Below, piece by piece: positions 24,094-30,597 of a stretch of 30,597 nucleotides of DNA. The notes below the pieces were generated by a model. It made no database searches, was not told where the DNA came from, and worked only from the letters and a program-made list of their open reading frames with translations. The stretch is from an uncultured Campylobacter sp. (GTDB taxonomy: Bacteria > Campylobacterota > Campylobacteria > Campylobacterales > Campylobacteraceae). The position numbers and the translations under genes are program-made. Numbering within the stretch: position 1 is the first letter of the stretch; the number at the start of each line of letters is the position of its first letter. The stretch is taken from NCBI GenBank assembly GCA_949294425.1, contig CASFHJ010000263.1:1-30597 (forward strand), read 5' to 3'.

Positions 24094-24955
24094 AAACTTA
24101 CAGAACTTGGATTTAAAAGAGGTTATGAAAAAAACTCAATTAGAGCTTGAATTCTTACAAGCCTTAGCTCAAAAGGACTTTAAAGCTCTTTCTAAATTTA
24201 ACGTGAGAGGTTTTTGCAAGATAATAACAAGAGAGTATGATATAGATTTTACAGCTTACTTAGAGGAATATCAAGATTTTTTAGACGAGGGCAAGGAAGA
24301 TAAAAAAGAAAAAAAAGAGGAAGCAAATCCTAATATAACCACGCAGCTAGACTCTTACTCGCAAAAATCTTCTTATATTTGGCTGTATTTAATAATTATA
24401 ATCTTAATTGTAGCTGCCCTTTTTGCTGCTTATAAATACGGCTTTTTTGATAGGTTTTTAAACAAAAACAACGAGCCAATAAACGCCTCTGTAGTGGATA
24501 TAGTAGGAGAGGCTAAGACAAATTTAAACTCAGTTATAAGCACTGAATCAAATTTAAGTGATGAAAATCTCACAGAACAAAACGAGCCCATACAAGAAGA
24601 AGAAAATATAAGCTATGAGCCAGAGCAAGCTGGCACAACAATGCAAGATACAATATCAAATATAAACAAAAAGCAAGAGGCTATATTTAGCACAAATGGT
24701 AAGGTCTGGGTGGGCTTTATCACGCTTAAAGATTACAAAAAAACAGCCATAGTTACGGATCAAAATTTTTCTGTAGATCTAGCGGTTGATCAGTTGATCT
24801 TAATAGGAGCTACCGCCATAACAATGCTTGATAATGAGGGCAAAACACAGGACTTTCCATCAGGCTCATCAAAAAGATTTTTAGTAAAAGATGGAAAGAT
24901 AAAAAGTATAAGCTTAAGCGAATTTATGAGCAATAACAAGGGCAGAGAATGGTAA
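24086..24955 (+). CDS. Single-span membrane protein, RodZ-like layout, unknown function
   Basis: A 289-residue bitopic protein: a cytoplasmic helical N-terminus (1 to about 95; VMKKTQLELEFLQALAQKDFKAL, acidic/basic linker DEGKEDKKEKKEE), one membrane helix at about 105-120 (LYLIIIILIVAALFAAYKYGF), an acidic disordered linker (about 130-190, Asn/Glu/Ser-rich) and a C-terminal beta domain (WVGFITLKDYKKTAI...SSKRFLVKDGKI). The order HTH-like/TM/linker/beta domain resembles RodZ, but I see no true helix-turn-helix match, so I do not call it RodZ. It overlaps rlmB (8 bp) and the next gene (7 bp), so expression is coupled. The same pair occurs here in C. jejuni. Confidence 0.75.
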   Translation: MDKNLQNLDLKEVMKKTQLELEFLQALAQKDFKALSKFNVRGFCKIITREYDIDFTAYLEEYQDFLDEGKEDKKEKKEEANPNITTQLDSYSQKSSYIWLYLIIIILIVAALFAAYKYGFFDRFLNKNNEPINASVVDIVGEAKTNLNSVISTESNLSDENLTEQNEPIQEEENISYEPEQAGTTMQDTISNINKKQEAIFSTNGKVWVGFITLKDYKKTAIVTDQNFSVDLAVDQLILIGATAITMLDNEGKTQDFPSGSSKRFLVKDGKIKSISLSEFMSNNKGREW

Positions 24956-25755
24956 AAATTCTAGCTCTTTGTATGCTTTTTTTTATAAAGTCCTTTGCTC
25001 TTAGTTCTCTTGATTTGGCTAGAAATATGCTTGCAAATCCTGCACTTGAAGCCGATTTAAAGCTCTTGTTTGAAGGCAAGGATTATAAAAATCACCTAGG
25101 CTATCCAAGATGGGATCTTATAAGCTCTGTGCTTAAAACAAATTCTTTGATAAATTTTACACTAAAAAATCCCACAAGTTTAAAACTAAGATTTTCATCA
25201 AAGGCAGAGGCTATTTTATTTGTAAAAATAATCAACGATGCCCTAAATGAATCTGGCTTCGTGCATTTTATACCTACTAAATTTCTAAAACAAGAAAATA
25301 TGAATGTTTATGAGCTAAAGGTAGAGTCTAGGTATCTGTTAGATCCGGGGCTTTTTAGCAAAATTTTATCAAAAAATTTAGTGTATATAACAAATGTCAA
25401 AAAAATCTCAGCTTATTCTTATGAGTATGAATTAGACTTTTCAAATGCTAATTTTAACCCGCAAATTCTTATACCTCTTAACACAATAAAAGAGCTTAAA
25501 AGACCGCATAAAGACTATCTCATCTCCTTGCAAAATGCCAAAAGCATAGCAGTACAAGCAAATCCAAGTGATAATTGGTTTCCAAAACTTTTATTTTTAG
25601 ATGAGAATTTAAACTTGCTTGAAAGCATTAAAAGCACAGAAAAAAATAATGCCTTAGTAAGATCCTTGCCTAGCAAGGCAGCCTACTTAATAATAGGAGA
25701 TAATTTTAACCTAGATAATATAAGACGAGGGCTAAAGATAGAACTTAGGAGGTGA
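24949..25755 (+). CDS. Exported periplasmic protein, unknown function
   Basis: A 268-residue protein with a signal peptide: MVKILALCMLFFIKSFA, likely cut after SFA (about residue 17). The mature part alternates strands and helices, with no motif I recognise; SNANFNPQILIPLN and ANPSDNWFPKLLFLDENLNLL stand out. No cysteine remains in the mature part, no lipobox, no membrane anchor. The start overlaps the membrane-protein gene by 7 bp, so the pair probably acts together at the envelope. AGGAGGTGAT at its 3' end is the strong ribosome site for the aminotransferase. Confidence 0.7.
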   Translation: MVKILALCMLFFIKSFALSSLDLARNMLANPALEADLKLLFEGKDYKNHLGYPRWDLISSVLKTNSLINFTLKNPTSLKLRFSSKAEAILFVKIINDALNESGFVHFIPTKFLKQENMNVYELKVESRYLLDPGLFSKILSKNLVYITNVKKISAYSYEYELDFSNANFNPQILIPLNTIKELKRPHKDYLISLQNAKSIAVQANPSDNWFPKLLFLDENLNLLESIKSTEKNNALVRSLPSKAAYLIIGDNFNLDNIRRGLKIELRR

Positions 25756-25758
25756 TTT

Positions 25759-26964
25759 ATGTTTGATGAAATTCGCTTTAATACTATAGAAAGACTACCA
25801 AACTATGTATTTGCAGAGGTAAATGCTATAAAACTAGCCGCTAGAAGAGCTGGAGAGGATATTATAGACTTTTCTATGGGAAATCCAAGCGGTAAAACAC
25901 CTCAGCACATTATAGATAAGCTTTGCGAAAGTGCAAACAAGGATAAAACATCTGGCTACTCGGCTTCTGCTGGAATTTACAAGCTAAGACTTGCCATTTG
26001 TTCTTGGTATAAAAGAAAATACCAAGTAGAGCTTGATCCCGAGACAGAGGCTGTTGCTACTATGGGAAGTAAGGAGGGCTTTGTAAATTTAGCAAGAGCC
26101 ATCATAAACCCCGGCGATGTAGCCATAGTGCCAACACCTGCTTATCCTATACATACTCAAGGCTTTATCTTAGCCGGTGGTTCAGTTAATAAAATGCCTA
26201 TAAGTTATAATGATAACTTTGAGCTTGATGAGAATAAATTTTTTGAAAGTTTAGAGCATACCTTAAAAGAGAGTGAACCACGTGCTAGGTATTTAGTGGT
26301 AAATTTTCCTCACAATCCAACAACAGTAACAGTTCAAAAAAGCTTTTATGAAAGACTGGTAAAAATGGCAAAAAAGGAAAGATTTTACATAATATCAGAC
26401 ATAGCCTATGCAGAGCTTACATTTAATGGGTATAAAACCCCGTCAATACTTGAGGTAGAGGGTGCTAAAGATGTAGCTGTGGAGTGCTATACTCTTTCAA
26501 AGTCTTACAATATGGCTGGTTGGCGTGTAGGCTTTTTAGTAGGAAATAAAAGACTTATAACAGCTCTTAAAAAGATAAAATCTTGGCTTGATTATGGTAT
26601 GTATACACCTATACAAGTTGCCTCCACCATAGCACTTGAGGCAGATCAAAGCTGTGTTGAGGAGATAAGAAAAATTTATGAAAAAAGATTAGAAATAACA
26701 CTTGATGCCTTTTCTAACGCCGGTTGGCAGCTTCTAAAACCAAGTGCTAGTATGTTTATCTGGGCTAAGCTACCCACTAAAAAGGCTCATTTAAAAAGTT
26801 TGGAATTTTCAAAACAACTCCTGCAAAAAGCCCAAGTAGCTGTGAGTCCGGGAGTTGGCTTTGGTGAAGCTGGAGATGAGTATGTAAGAATAGCTCTTAT
26901 AGAAAATGAAAACAGAATTCGCCAAGCCGCAAGAAATATCAAAAAATACCTAAAAGAAGAATAA
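25759..26964 (+). CDS. Class I/II PLP aminotransferase (LL-DAP/alanine aminotransferase type)
   Basis: A fold-type I aminotransferase, 401 residues. Visible are FSMGNPSGKTP, SGYSASAGIYKLR, NFPHNPTT, SDIAYAELTFNG (cofactor Asp and Tyr), SKSYNMAGWRVGF with the Schiff-base Lys, and the C-terminal FGEAGDEYVRIALIENENRI with the substrate Arg. The sequence resembles LL-diaminopimelate and AlaC-type alanine aminotransferases. It lies directly upstream of hom (stop and start overlap by 1 bp), so a role in aspartate-family amino acids is plausible. Exact substrate is uncertain. An AGGAGGTGAT ribosome site, unusually close to the anti-SD complement, precedes the ATG. Confidence 0.88.
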   Translation: MFDEIRFNTIERLPNYVFAEVNAIKLAARRAGEDIIDFSMGNPSGKTPQHIIDKLCESANKDKTSGYSASAGIYKLRLAICSWYKRKYQVELDPETEAVATMGSKEGFVNLARAIINPGDVAIVPTPAYPIHTQGFILAGGSVNKMPISYNDNFELDENKFFESLEHTLKESEPRARYLVVNFPHNPTTVTVQKSFYERLVKMAKKERFYIISDIAYAELTFNGYKTPSILEVEGAKDVAVECYTLSKSYNMAGWRVGFLVGNKRLITALKKIKSWLDYGMYTPIQVASTIALEADQSCVEEIRKIYEKRLEITLDAFSNAGWQLLKPSASMFIWAKLPTKKAHLKSLEFSKQLLQKAQVAVSPGVGFGEAGDEYVRIALIENENRIRQAARNIKKYLKEE

Positions 26965-28214
26965 TGAAAATAGCAATACTAGGATACGGAACCGTTGGCT
27001 CTTCGGTAGCAAAATTGCTCCTAGAAAATAAAGACATTATAAAAGCTAGATGCGGGCAGTTGATAGAGCCTGTAATAGCACTTGCAAGAAGCAAAAAAGA
27101 AAATGCGTTAATACCAGTAGTGCAAGATGTAAATGAGATCTTAAAAAGAGATGATATAGATGTATTTGTAGAGCTTATGGGCGGTATAGACGAACCTTTT
27201 AGAATAGTAAGTGAAATTCTAAAAAGAAAAAAGGCTGTAGTTAGTGCAAATAAAGCCATGTTAGCCTACCATAGATACGAACTTGAAAGCCTTGCAAAGG
27301 ATACCTTTTTTGGATACGAAGCAAGTGTGGCGGGTGGAATTCCTATCATTAGAATTTTAAAAGAGGGTCTAAGCGCAAATAATATAATAAGCATAAAAGC
27401 CATACTAAATGGCACGACTAATTTCATACTAAGCTCTATGAAACAAAAAAATAGCTCCTTTGAAGAGGCTCTAAAACAAGCCCAAAATTTAGGCTACGCT
27501 GAGGCTGATCCTAGCTTTGATATAAATGGCTTTGACGCTGCGCACAAACTCTTAATACTTTCTAGCATAGCATACGGGCTTAAGGCAAAGCCAGAGGATA
27601 TTTTAGTAGAGGGCATTAGCAAGATAAGTGCTGAGGATATGTATTTTGCAGATGAATTTGAGTTAAATATAAAACTGCTTGGCATAGCAAAGGCAAAACA
27701 AGACAAAGTAGAGCTAAGAGTTCACCCTACCCTACTACCTAAAGATGCGATGTTAGCAAAGGTTGATGGGGTTATGAATGCTATAAGTATAAATGGAGAT
27801 ATGCTTAAGGAAAGCCTTTATTACGGAGAAGGAGCCGGAGGAGAGGCAACTGCTAGTGCTGTGGTATCTGATCTTATGGATTATGCTAAAAATTCAAATT
27901 CAGCTAAAATACCTATGCTTGGCTTTAGTTCAAAAAGCAAATTTAGCCTAGTTAAACAAGAAGAGATTTATTCTAAATACTATCTAAGACTTCTTGTTGA
28001 TGATAAGCTTGGAGTGCTTTCAAAGATAACAAAACTAATGTGTGAAAATGAAATTTCAGTAGATATTTTCTTGCAAAAACCAAGAGGAAAACAAAGCACA
28101 CTTTTCTTTACCACGCATAAAAGCTACGAAAAAAGTATAAAAATTTTATTAGAGCAGCTTAAAAAAGAAAGCTTTATGAAAGATGAAGCCTTTATGATGA
28201 GAATGGAGGATTAG
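26964..28214 (+). CDS. hom: Homoserine dehydrogenase
   Basis: Reduces aspartate semialdehyde to homoserine, the branch to threonine and methionine. The 416-residue protein has the Rossmann start ILGYGTVGSSVAKLL (4-18), VELMGGI, VVSANKAML, the catalytic core GGIPIIRILKEGL, ILNGTTNFIL and GYAEADPSFDINGFDAAHKL with the catalytic Lys, GAGGEATASAVVSDL, and a C-terminal ACT domain (about 338-410; YLRLLVDDKLGVLSKITKL), which suggests feedback by threonine. It overlaps the aminotransferase stop and the yraN start by 1 bp each (TAATG, TAGTG). Confidence 0.96.
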   Translation: MKIAILGYGTVGSSVAKLLLENKDIIKARCGQLIEPVIALARSKKENALIPVVQDVNEILKRDDIDVFVELMGGIDEPFRIVSEILKRKKAVVSANKAMLAYHRYELESLAKDTFFGYEASVAGGIPIIRILKEGLSANNIISIKAILNGTTNFILSSMKQKNSSFEEALKQAQNLGYAEADPSFDINGFDAAHKLLILSSIAYGLKAKPEDILVEGISKISAEDMYFADEFELNIKLLGIAKAKQDKVELRVHPTLLPKDAMLAKVDGVMNAISINGDMLKESLYYGEGAGGEATASAVVSDLMDYAKNSNSAKIPMLGFSSKSKFSLVKQEEIYSKYYLRLLVDDKLGVLSKITKLMCENEISVDIFLQKPRGKQSTLFFTTHKSYEKSIKILLEQLKKESFMKDEAFMMRMED

Positions 28215-28552
28215 TGGGCATTAGCTCTTATTTAGGTGGAATTTTAGGCGAAGATAGGGCTTGTAAATTTTTAAGAAAAAAAGGCTTTAAGATACTTGCT
28301 AGGAATTTTCATTCTAAATTTGGAGAGATAGATATAATAGCCACAAAAGATGAGATCTTACACTTTGTAGAGGTAAAATTCACGCAAAATGAGTATGAAG
28401 TTGCCTATAGATTGGATAAGAAAAAATACCAAAAACTTATAAAAACAATCAAATACTATCTTAGCAAAGAAGGCTTTGAAAAAGACTTCCAACTTGATTT
28501 GCTTTGTATAAAAGATAAGGAAGTTGATTTTTTGCACAACATAAGCTTATAA
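28214..28552 (+). CDS. YraN/UPF0102 family nuclease-like protein
   Basis: A 112-residue member of UPF0102 (YraN), a PD-(D/E)XK-fold family of unknown role often near rsmI and other rRNA-processing genes. Motifs are GEDRACKFLRKKG at the start, FGEIDIIA (metal-binding Glu/Asp) and FVEVKF (ExK), then Tyr/Lys-rich helix YRLDKKKYQKL. It starts with GTG at 28214, overlapping the hom stop; GGAGG at 28204-28208 is the strong ribosome site that supports this. It ends the rpmE-to-yraN run; no obvious terminator, but a promoter for trxA follows at once. Confidence 0.88.
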   Translation: MGISSYLGGILGEDRACKFLRKKGFKILARNFHSKFGEIDIIATKDEILHFVEVKFTQNEYEVAYRLDKKKYQKLIKTIKYYLSKEGFEKDFQLDLLCIKDKEVDFLHNISL

Positions 28553-28578
28553 TTAACCTCAATCTTATCTTTTTAAGA

Positions 28579-28609
28579 TATAATTTATGGAAAATATTTA
28601 CATAGGAGA
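28579..28609 (+). promoter_or_regulatory. Promoter -10 and ribosome site of trxA
   Basis: TATAAT at 28579-28584, preceded by a T-rich stretch (ATCTTTTTAAGA), and AGGAGA at 28604-28609, 5 nt before the trxA ATG. The leader would be about 25 nt. Confidence 0.6.
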
Positions 28610-28614
28610 AAGAG

Positions 28615-28929
28615 ATGGGAAAATACTTAGAACTTAACTCTAGCAATTTTGAAGAAGCAAAAAGCGGTATAGCTTTGGTTGATTTTTGGGCACCTTGGTG
28701 TGGACCTTGTAGAATGCTATCTCCTGTTATAGAAGAGCTTGCTAATGATTTTGAAGGCAAGGCTAAAATTTGCAAGGTAAACACAGACGAGGAAGGCGAT
28801 CTAGCAGCACAATTTGGAGTTAGATCCATACCTACTATAATCTTTTTCAAAAATGGAGAGGTAGTAGACCAGCTAGTAGGAGCTCAGTCAAAACAAGTGC
28901 TTACTGATAAGCTAAATTCTTTATTCTAA
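28615..28929 (+). CDS. trxA: Thioredoxin TrxA
   Basis: A 104-residue cytoplasmic thioredoxin that donates electrons to ribonucleotide reductase, peroxiredoxins and other thiol enzymes. The active site WCGPC is at 28-32 (Cys29, Cys32), with the conserved cis-Pro in RSIPTIIFF near 74 and Asp23 in LVDFWAPW. It has a third Cys in ICKVNTDEE. Own promoter; trxB follows 97 bp later with its own likely control region, so the pair is co-located but perhaps separately transcribed. Confidence 0.97.
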   Translation: MGKYLELNSSNFEEAKSGIALVDFWAPWCGPCRMLSPVIEELANDFEGKAKICKVNTDEEGDLAAQFGVRSIPTIIFFKNGEVVDQLVGAQSKQVLTDKLNSLF

Positions 28930-28930
28930 A

Positions 28931-28951
28931 AATAGCCGCTAGTCGGCTATT
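28931..28951. terminator. Hairpin after trxA
   Basis: A perfect 8-bp stem AATAGCCG/CGGCTATT with a 5-nt loop starts 1 bp after the trxA stop. Downstream on the plus strand there is no T run (TAAAAAC follows); the T run lies on the minus strand (hairpin then TTTTAG). It may still end trxA transcripts. Confidence 0.6.
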
Positions 28952-28983
28952 AAAAACATAATTTTATCATTAACTCTTTCTTA

Positions 28984-29009
28984 TTTTAAGAATTCTAGAA
29001 TTATTAAAA
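28984..29009. promoter_or_regulatory. Near-perfect 26-bp palindrome upstream of trxB
   Basis: TTTTAAG, then the perfect 12-bp core AATTCTAGAATT (28991-29002), then ATTAAAA; 12 of 13 symmetric pairs match. It ends 17 bp before the trxB ATG and 6 bp before its ribosome site (AAGGA, 29016-29020). No promoter clearer than the AT-rich site itself is visible in this gap, so it probably overlaps promoter or leader. This is most likely an operator for a dimeric regulator; which one I cannot tell. Confidence 0.5.
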
Positions 29010-29026
29010 ACACTCAAGGAAATATC

Positions 29027-29971
29027 ATGTTAGATTTGGCGATAATAGGCGGGGGACCTGCTGGACTTAGTGCAGGACTATATGCTACTCGTGGTGGACT
29101 TAAGAATGTTGTTATGTTTGAAAAGGGCATGCCAGGAGGACAAATAATGTCTAGTTCAGAGATAGAAAACTACCCCGGAGTTGCACAGGTTATGGACGGG
29201 CTTTCTTTTATGCAGCCATGGAATGAGCAATGTATGCGTTTTGGCTTAAAACATGAAATGCTAACAGTAAAACAAATAAGCAAAAACCAAGATGAAAGCT
29301 TTGATATAAAGCTAGAGGACTCTAGTGTAAAAAAGGCTAAAGCTGTAATCATTTGCACGGGTTCAAGACCTAAAAAAGCGGGTTTTAAAGGAGAGGCTGA
29401 ATTTTTTGGTAAGGGTGTTAGCACCTGCGCTACTTGCGATGGTTTTTTTTACAAAAACAAAGAAGTTGCAGTTTTGGGCGGGGGAGATAGTGCGCTAGAA
29501 GAGGCTTTGTATCTAGCAAATATTTGTTCTAAAATTTATCTAATACACAGAAGAGACTCTTTCAAAGCCGCTCCAATTACCATTGATAAGGTAAAAGCAA
29601 ATAAAAAAATAGAACTCATAACAAATGCCACTATAGCTGAGGCATACGGAGATAGTAGCGGTCTTTGCGGAGTAAAAATAAGGCTAAAAGATGAGAGTAT
29701 CAGGGATTTAGCAGTGCCGGGTATCTTTACCTTTGTGGGACTTGATGTGCAAAATGAGGTTTTAAAGCAAGACAATGGCTCTTTTTTATGCGATCTTAAC
29801 GAGCAAGGACAGGTAATAGTAAATTTAAAAATGCAAACAAATATAAAAGGCTTATTTGCGGCTGGAGACTTAAGAATAGACGCTGCAAAACAAGTCATCT
29901 CAGCCGCAGCAGATGGTGCATTAGCAGCACTTTCAGCTATATCTTACATAGAAAATTTACACCAAAAATAA
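29027..29971 (+). CDS. trxB: Thioredoxin reductase TrxB
   Basis: An NADPH-dependent flavoenzyme that reduces thioredoxin. The 314-residue protein has the FAD motif [12 protein letters not shown] (7-18), the redox-active CATC at Cys134/Cys137, the NADPH motif [16 protein letters not shown] (about 149-164), and the FAD-binding C-terminal [24 protein letters not shown]. Length and order are those of the low-molecular-weight bacterial type. Ribosome site AAGGA 7 nt upstream. It pairs with trxA, and a 26-bp palindrome sits just before it. Confidence 0.97.
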   Translation: MLDLAIIGGGPAGLSAGLYATRGGLKNVVMFEKGMPGGQIMSSSEIENYPGVAQVMDGLSFMQPWNEQCMRFGLKHEMLTVKQISKNQDESFDIKLEDSSVKKAKAVIICTGSRPKKAGFKGEAEFFGKGVSTCATCDGFFYKNKEVAVLGGGDSALEEALYLANICSKIYLIHRRDSFKAAPITIDKVKANKKIELITNATIAEAYGDSSGLCGVKIRLKDESIRDLAVPGIFTFVGLDVQNEVLKQDNGSFLCDLNEQGQVIVNLKMQTNIKGLFAAGDLRIDAAKQVISAAADGALAALSAISYIENLHQK

Positions 29972-30116
29972 AAAAGTATTTTTTTATAAATGTAAATTTT
30001 GTGTAAATTCTTTAAAATTTAGCTTAAGCTTTGTATTTTCAGTATCAAGTATTTTTTTAAATTTTAAAAGCTATGTTTTTAAAATGAAATTTTCAAGAAA
30101 ATTTTAAGGTAAATCT

Positions 30117-30135
30117 TTTTTTTTTTTTGTATAAT
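30117..30135 (+). promoter_or_regulatory. Strong promoter of the small exported protein
   Basis: A run of 13 T (30116-30128) is followed by GTATAAT, with a perfect TATAAT at 30130-30135. A start near 30142 gives a leader of about 78 nt. It is the best match to the Campylobacter sigma-70 pattern in the window. Confidence 0.7.
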
Positions 30136-30162
30136 TGCACCTTGGTTTTAAACTTTTAGGTG

Positions 30163-30202
30163 TTAGATTCTAATCTAATTTTGCAAATAGTAGTTTAACT
30201 AC
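30163..30202 (+). repeat. Two short palindromes in the leader of the small exported protein
   Basis: TTAGATT-CT-AATCTAA (30163-30178) and GTAGTT-T-AACTAC (30190-30202) lie in tandem between the predicted transcription start and the AAAGGA site (30208-30213). Either could be a leader stem-loop or operator. The loops are too tight for a strong hairpin, and no T run follows. Confidence 0.4.
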
Positions 30203-30219
30203 AAAAGAAAGGAACAAAA

Positions 30220-30432
30220 ATGAAAAAGATTTTAAGCATGGTGGCTTTTTTAGCACTAGTATCATCTAGCTCTTTTGCTATAGGAGATGCTGCTAAAAAC
30301 ATGGGCACAAACGCTGCTGCTGGAGCACTAAGTGGTAAAAGTGGTAAAGAGATAGCTAATGATGCTAAAGGTCAAGCTAAAGATGCTGCAAAGAAAGAAG
30401 CTTCAAAGGCTATAGGAAATCTTTTAAACTAA
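30220..30432 (+). CDS. Small exported Ala/Lys-rich protein
   Basis: A 70-residue precursor. MKKILSMVAFLALVSSSSFA is a textbook Sec signal, cut after SFA, leaving about 50 residues (IGDAAKNMG ... AIGNLLN). The mature part is rich in Ala, Gly, Lys and Asp with heptad-like spacing (DAKGQAKDAAKKEASKAIGNLL), so it is probably an amphipathic helix; the middle is Gly/Ser-rich (GALSGKSGKE). No cysteine or known motif. AAAGGA lies 6 nt before ATG and the promoter is near consensus, suggesting high expression. I do not recognise the family; it may be an abundant periplasmic helix protein or be processed further. It is followed by a hairpin and, convergently, the SRP RNA gene. Confidence 0.72.
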   Translation: MKKILSMVAFLALVSSSSFAIGDAAKNMGTNAAAGALSGKSGKEIANDAKGQAKDAAKKEASKAIGNLLN

Positions 30433-30435
30433 AAA

Positions 30436-30455
30436 TAGGCTGATCTTTCAGCCTA
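30436..30455. terminator. Hairpin between the small exported protein and SRP RNA genes
   Basis: A perfect 8-bp stem TAGGCTGA/TCAGCCTA with a TCTT loop. On the minus strand it is followed by TTTTTAG, the form of an intrinsic terminator for the SRP RNA transcript; on the plus strand the small-protein gene also ends here (stop 3 bp before). It probably serves both. Confidence 0.7.
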
Positions 30456-30519
30456 AAAAGCAGTAAAACTTAAGTAAAAATCCTAAAAATTTATAAAAAT
30501 ATTTGATATAATCACTCTT

Positions 30520-30597
30520 TAAAACCCTCTTTCAGATTTTCTGTGGCACATAGTAAAATAAAATGCTCTGCTGTGTTCCCACCCTGAAGCGATGTTT
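30520..30597 (-). ncRNA. ffs: Signal recognition particle RNA (4.5S type), 5' end beyond the window
   Basis: On the minus strand, reading from the right edge, the sequence holds the whole conserved helix 8 of SRP RNA: UCAGG (30587-30583), GUG, the GGAA tetraloop (30579-30576), CAC and AGCAG (30572-30568). UCAGG/AGCAG is the symmetric internal loop that binds Ffh, and GGAA caps the GUG/CAC stem. Downstream, UAUGUGCC resembles the GUGUGCC of E. coli 4.5S RNA. By comparison with E. coli, about 50 nt follow AGCAG, so the 3' end is near 30520, and about 35-40 nt of the 5' arm lie past the window's right edge. The RNA works with Ffh and FtsY in targeting membrane proteins. The 3' border is an estimate. 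Confidence 0.85.

Noticed and set aside
29972..30115. A short gene or RNA between trxB and the small exported protein
   Set aside because: The gap is AT-rich; the only ATG frame near 30083 is 7 codons with no ribosome site.
1..30597. CRISPR array, insertion sequence, prophage, tRNA or rRNA genes
   Set aside because: No spaced direct repeats, transposase or integrase frames, cloverleaf or rRNA-like sequence seen. Intergenic gaps are under 260 bp and hold only promoters, palindromes and hairpins.

Overview
The window is AT-rich, densely packed DNA from a Campylobacter-type epsilonproteobacterium, most likely the thermotolerant jejuni/coli/upsaliensis/avium side of the genus. I judge this from the proteins: a dba-dsbI pair, a DUF507 gene next to carA, DnaE next to an HD-domain gene, and the run rpmE-rsmI-rlmB-two envelope proteins-aminotransferase-hom-yraN-trxA-trxB. 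It also has genus-style promoters, with T-tracts, an extended TG and TATAAT. From memory, each block resembles a block of the C. jejuni chromosome, but the blocks are joined in a different order. That suggests a related species with a shuffled core genome rather than C. jejuni itself. I see no insertion sequence, prophage, CRISPR array, tRNA or rRNA gene.

Layout. (1) 91-2797, plus: hisH-hisA-hisF-hisIE, the late-middle histidine pathway, with overlapping or abutting genes behind a poly-T promoter. (2) 2780-5093, minus: DUF507 gene-carA-SafE/UreH-like membrane protein, joined by 4-bp overlaps. (3) 5263-5720: two small unknown genes meeting tail to tail. (4) 5722-10540, minus: dnaE-ribE-pgeF, with the 68-aa gene last. 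(5) 10634-11866, plus: an HD-domain hydrolase gene split by one in-frame TAG. (6) 11855-12604, minus: a short-chain dehydrogenase. (7) 12723-16568, plus: rpsT-prfA, then lipoprotein-ribD-membrane protein. (8) 16565-17317, minus: TerC. (9) 17476-20464, plus: argB-argD-asparaginase, ending in a perfect bidirectional terminator. (10) 20488-22182, minus: dba-dsbI. (11) 22381-29971, plus: translation and rRNA modification genes, envelope proteins, aminotransferase, hom, yraN, trxA and trxB. (12) 30220-30432: a small exported Ala/Lys-rich protein. (13) The right edge: the 3' part of the SRP RNA gene on the minus strand.

How it works together. This is housekeeping DNA: histidine, arginine/pyrimidine (carA, argB, argD), riboflavin (ribE, ribD) and threonine/methionine (hom) synthesis; translation (rpsT, prfA, rpmE, rsmI, rlmB); replication (dnaE); and thiol redox control in the cytoplasm (trxA/trxB) and periplasm (dsbI/dba). 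I did not find a clearly new system. The points most worth checking are the amber codon in the HD-domain gene, near-perfect palindromes just upstream of trxB and between dba and rpmE, the small secreted protein with a near-consensus promoter beside the SRP RNA gene, and a conserved-looking but unexplained RodZ-like/periplasmic protein pair.
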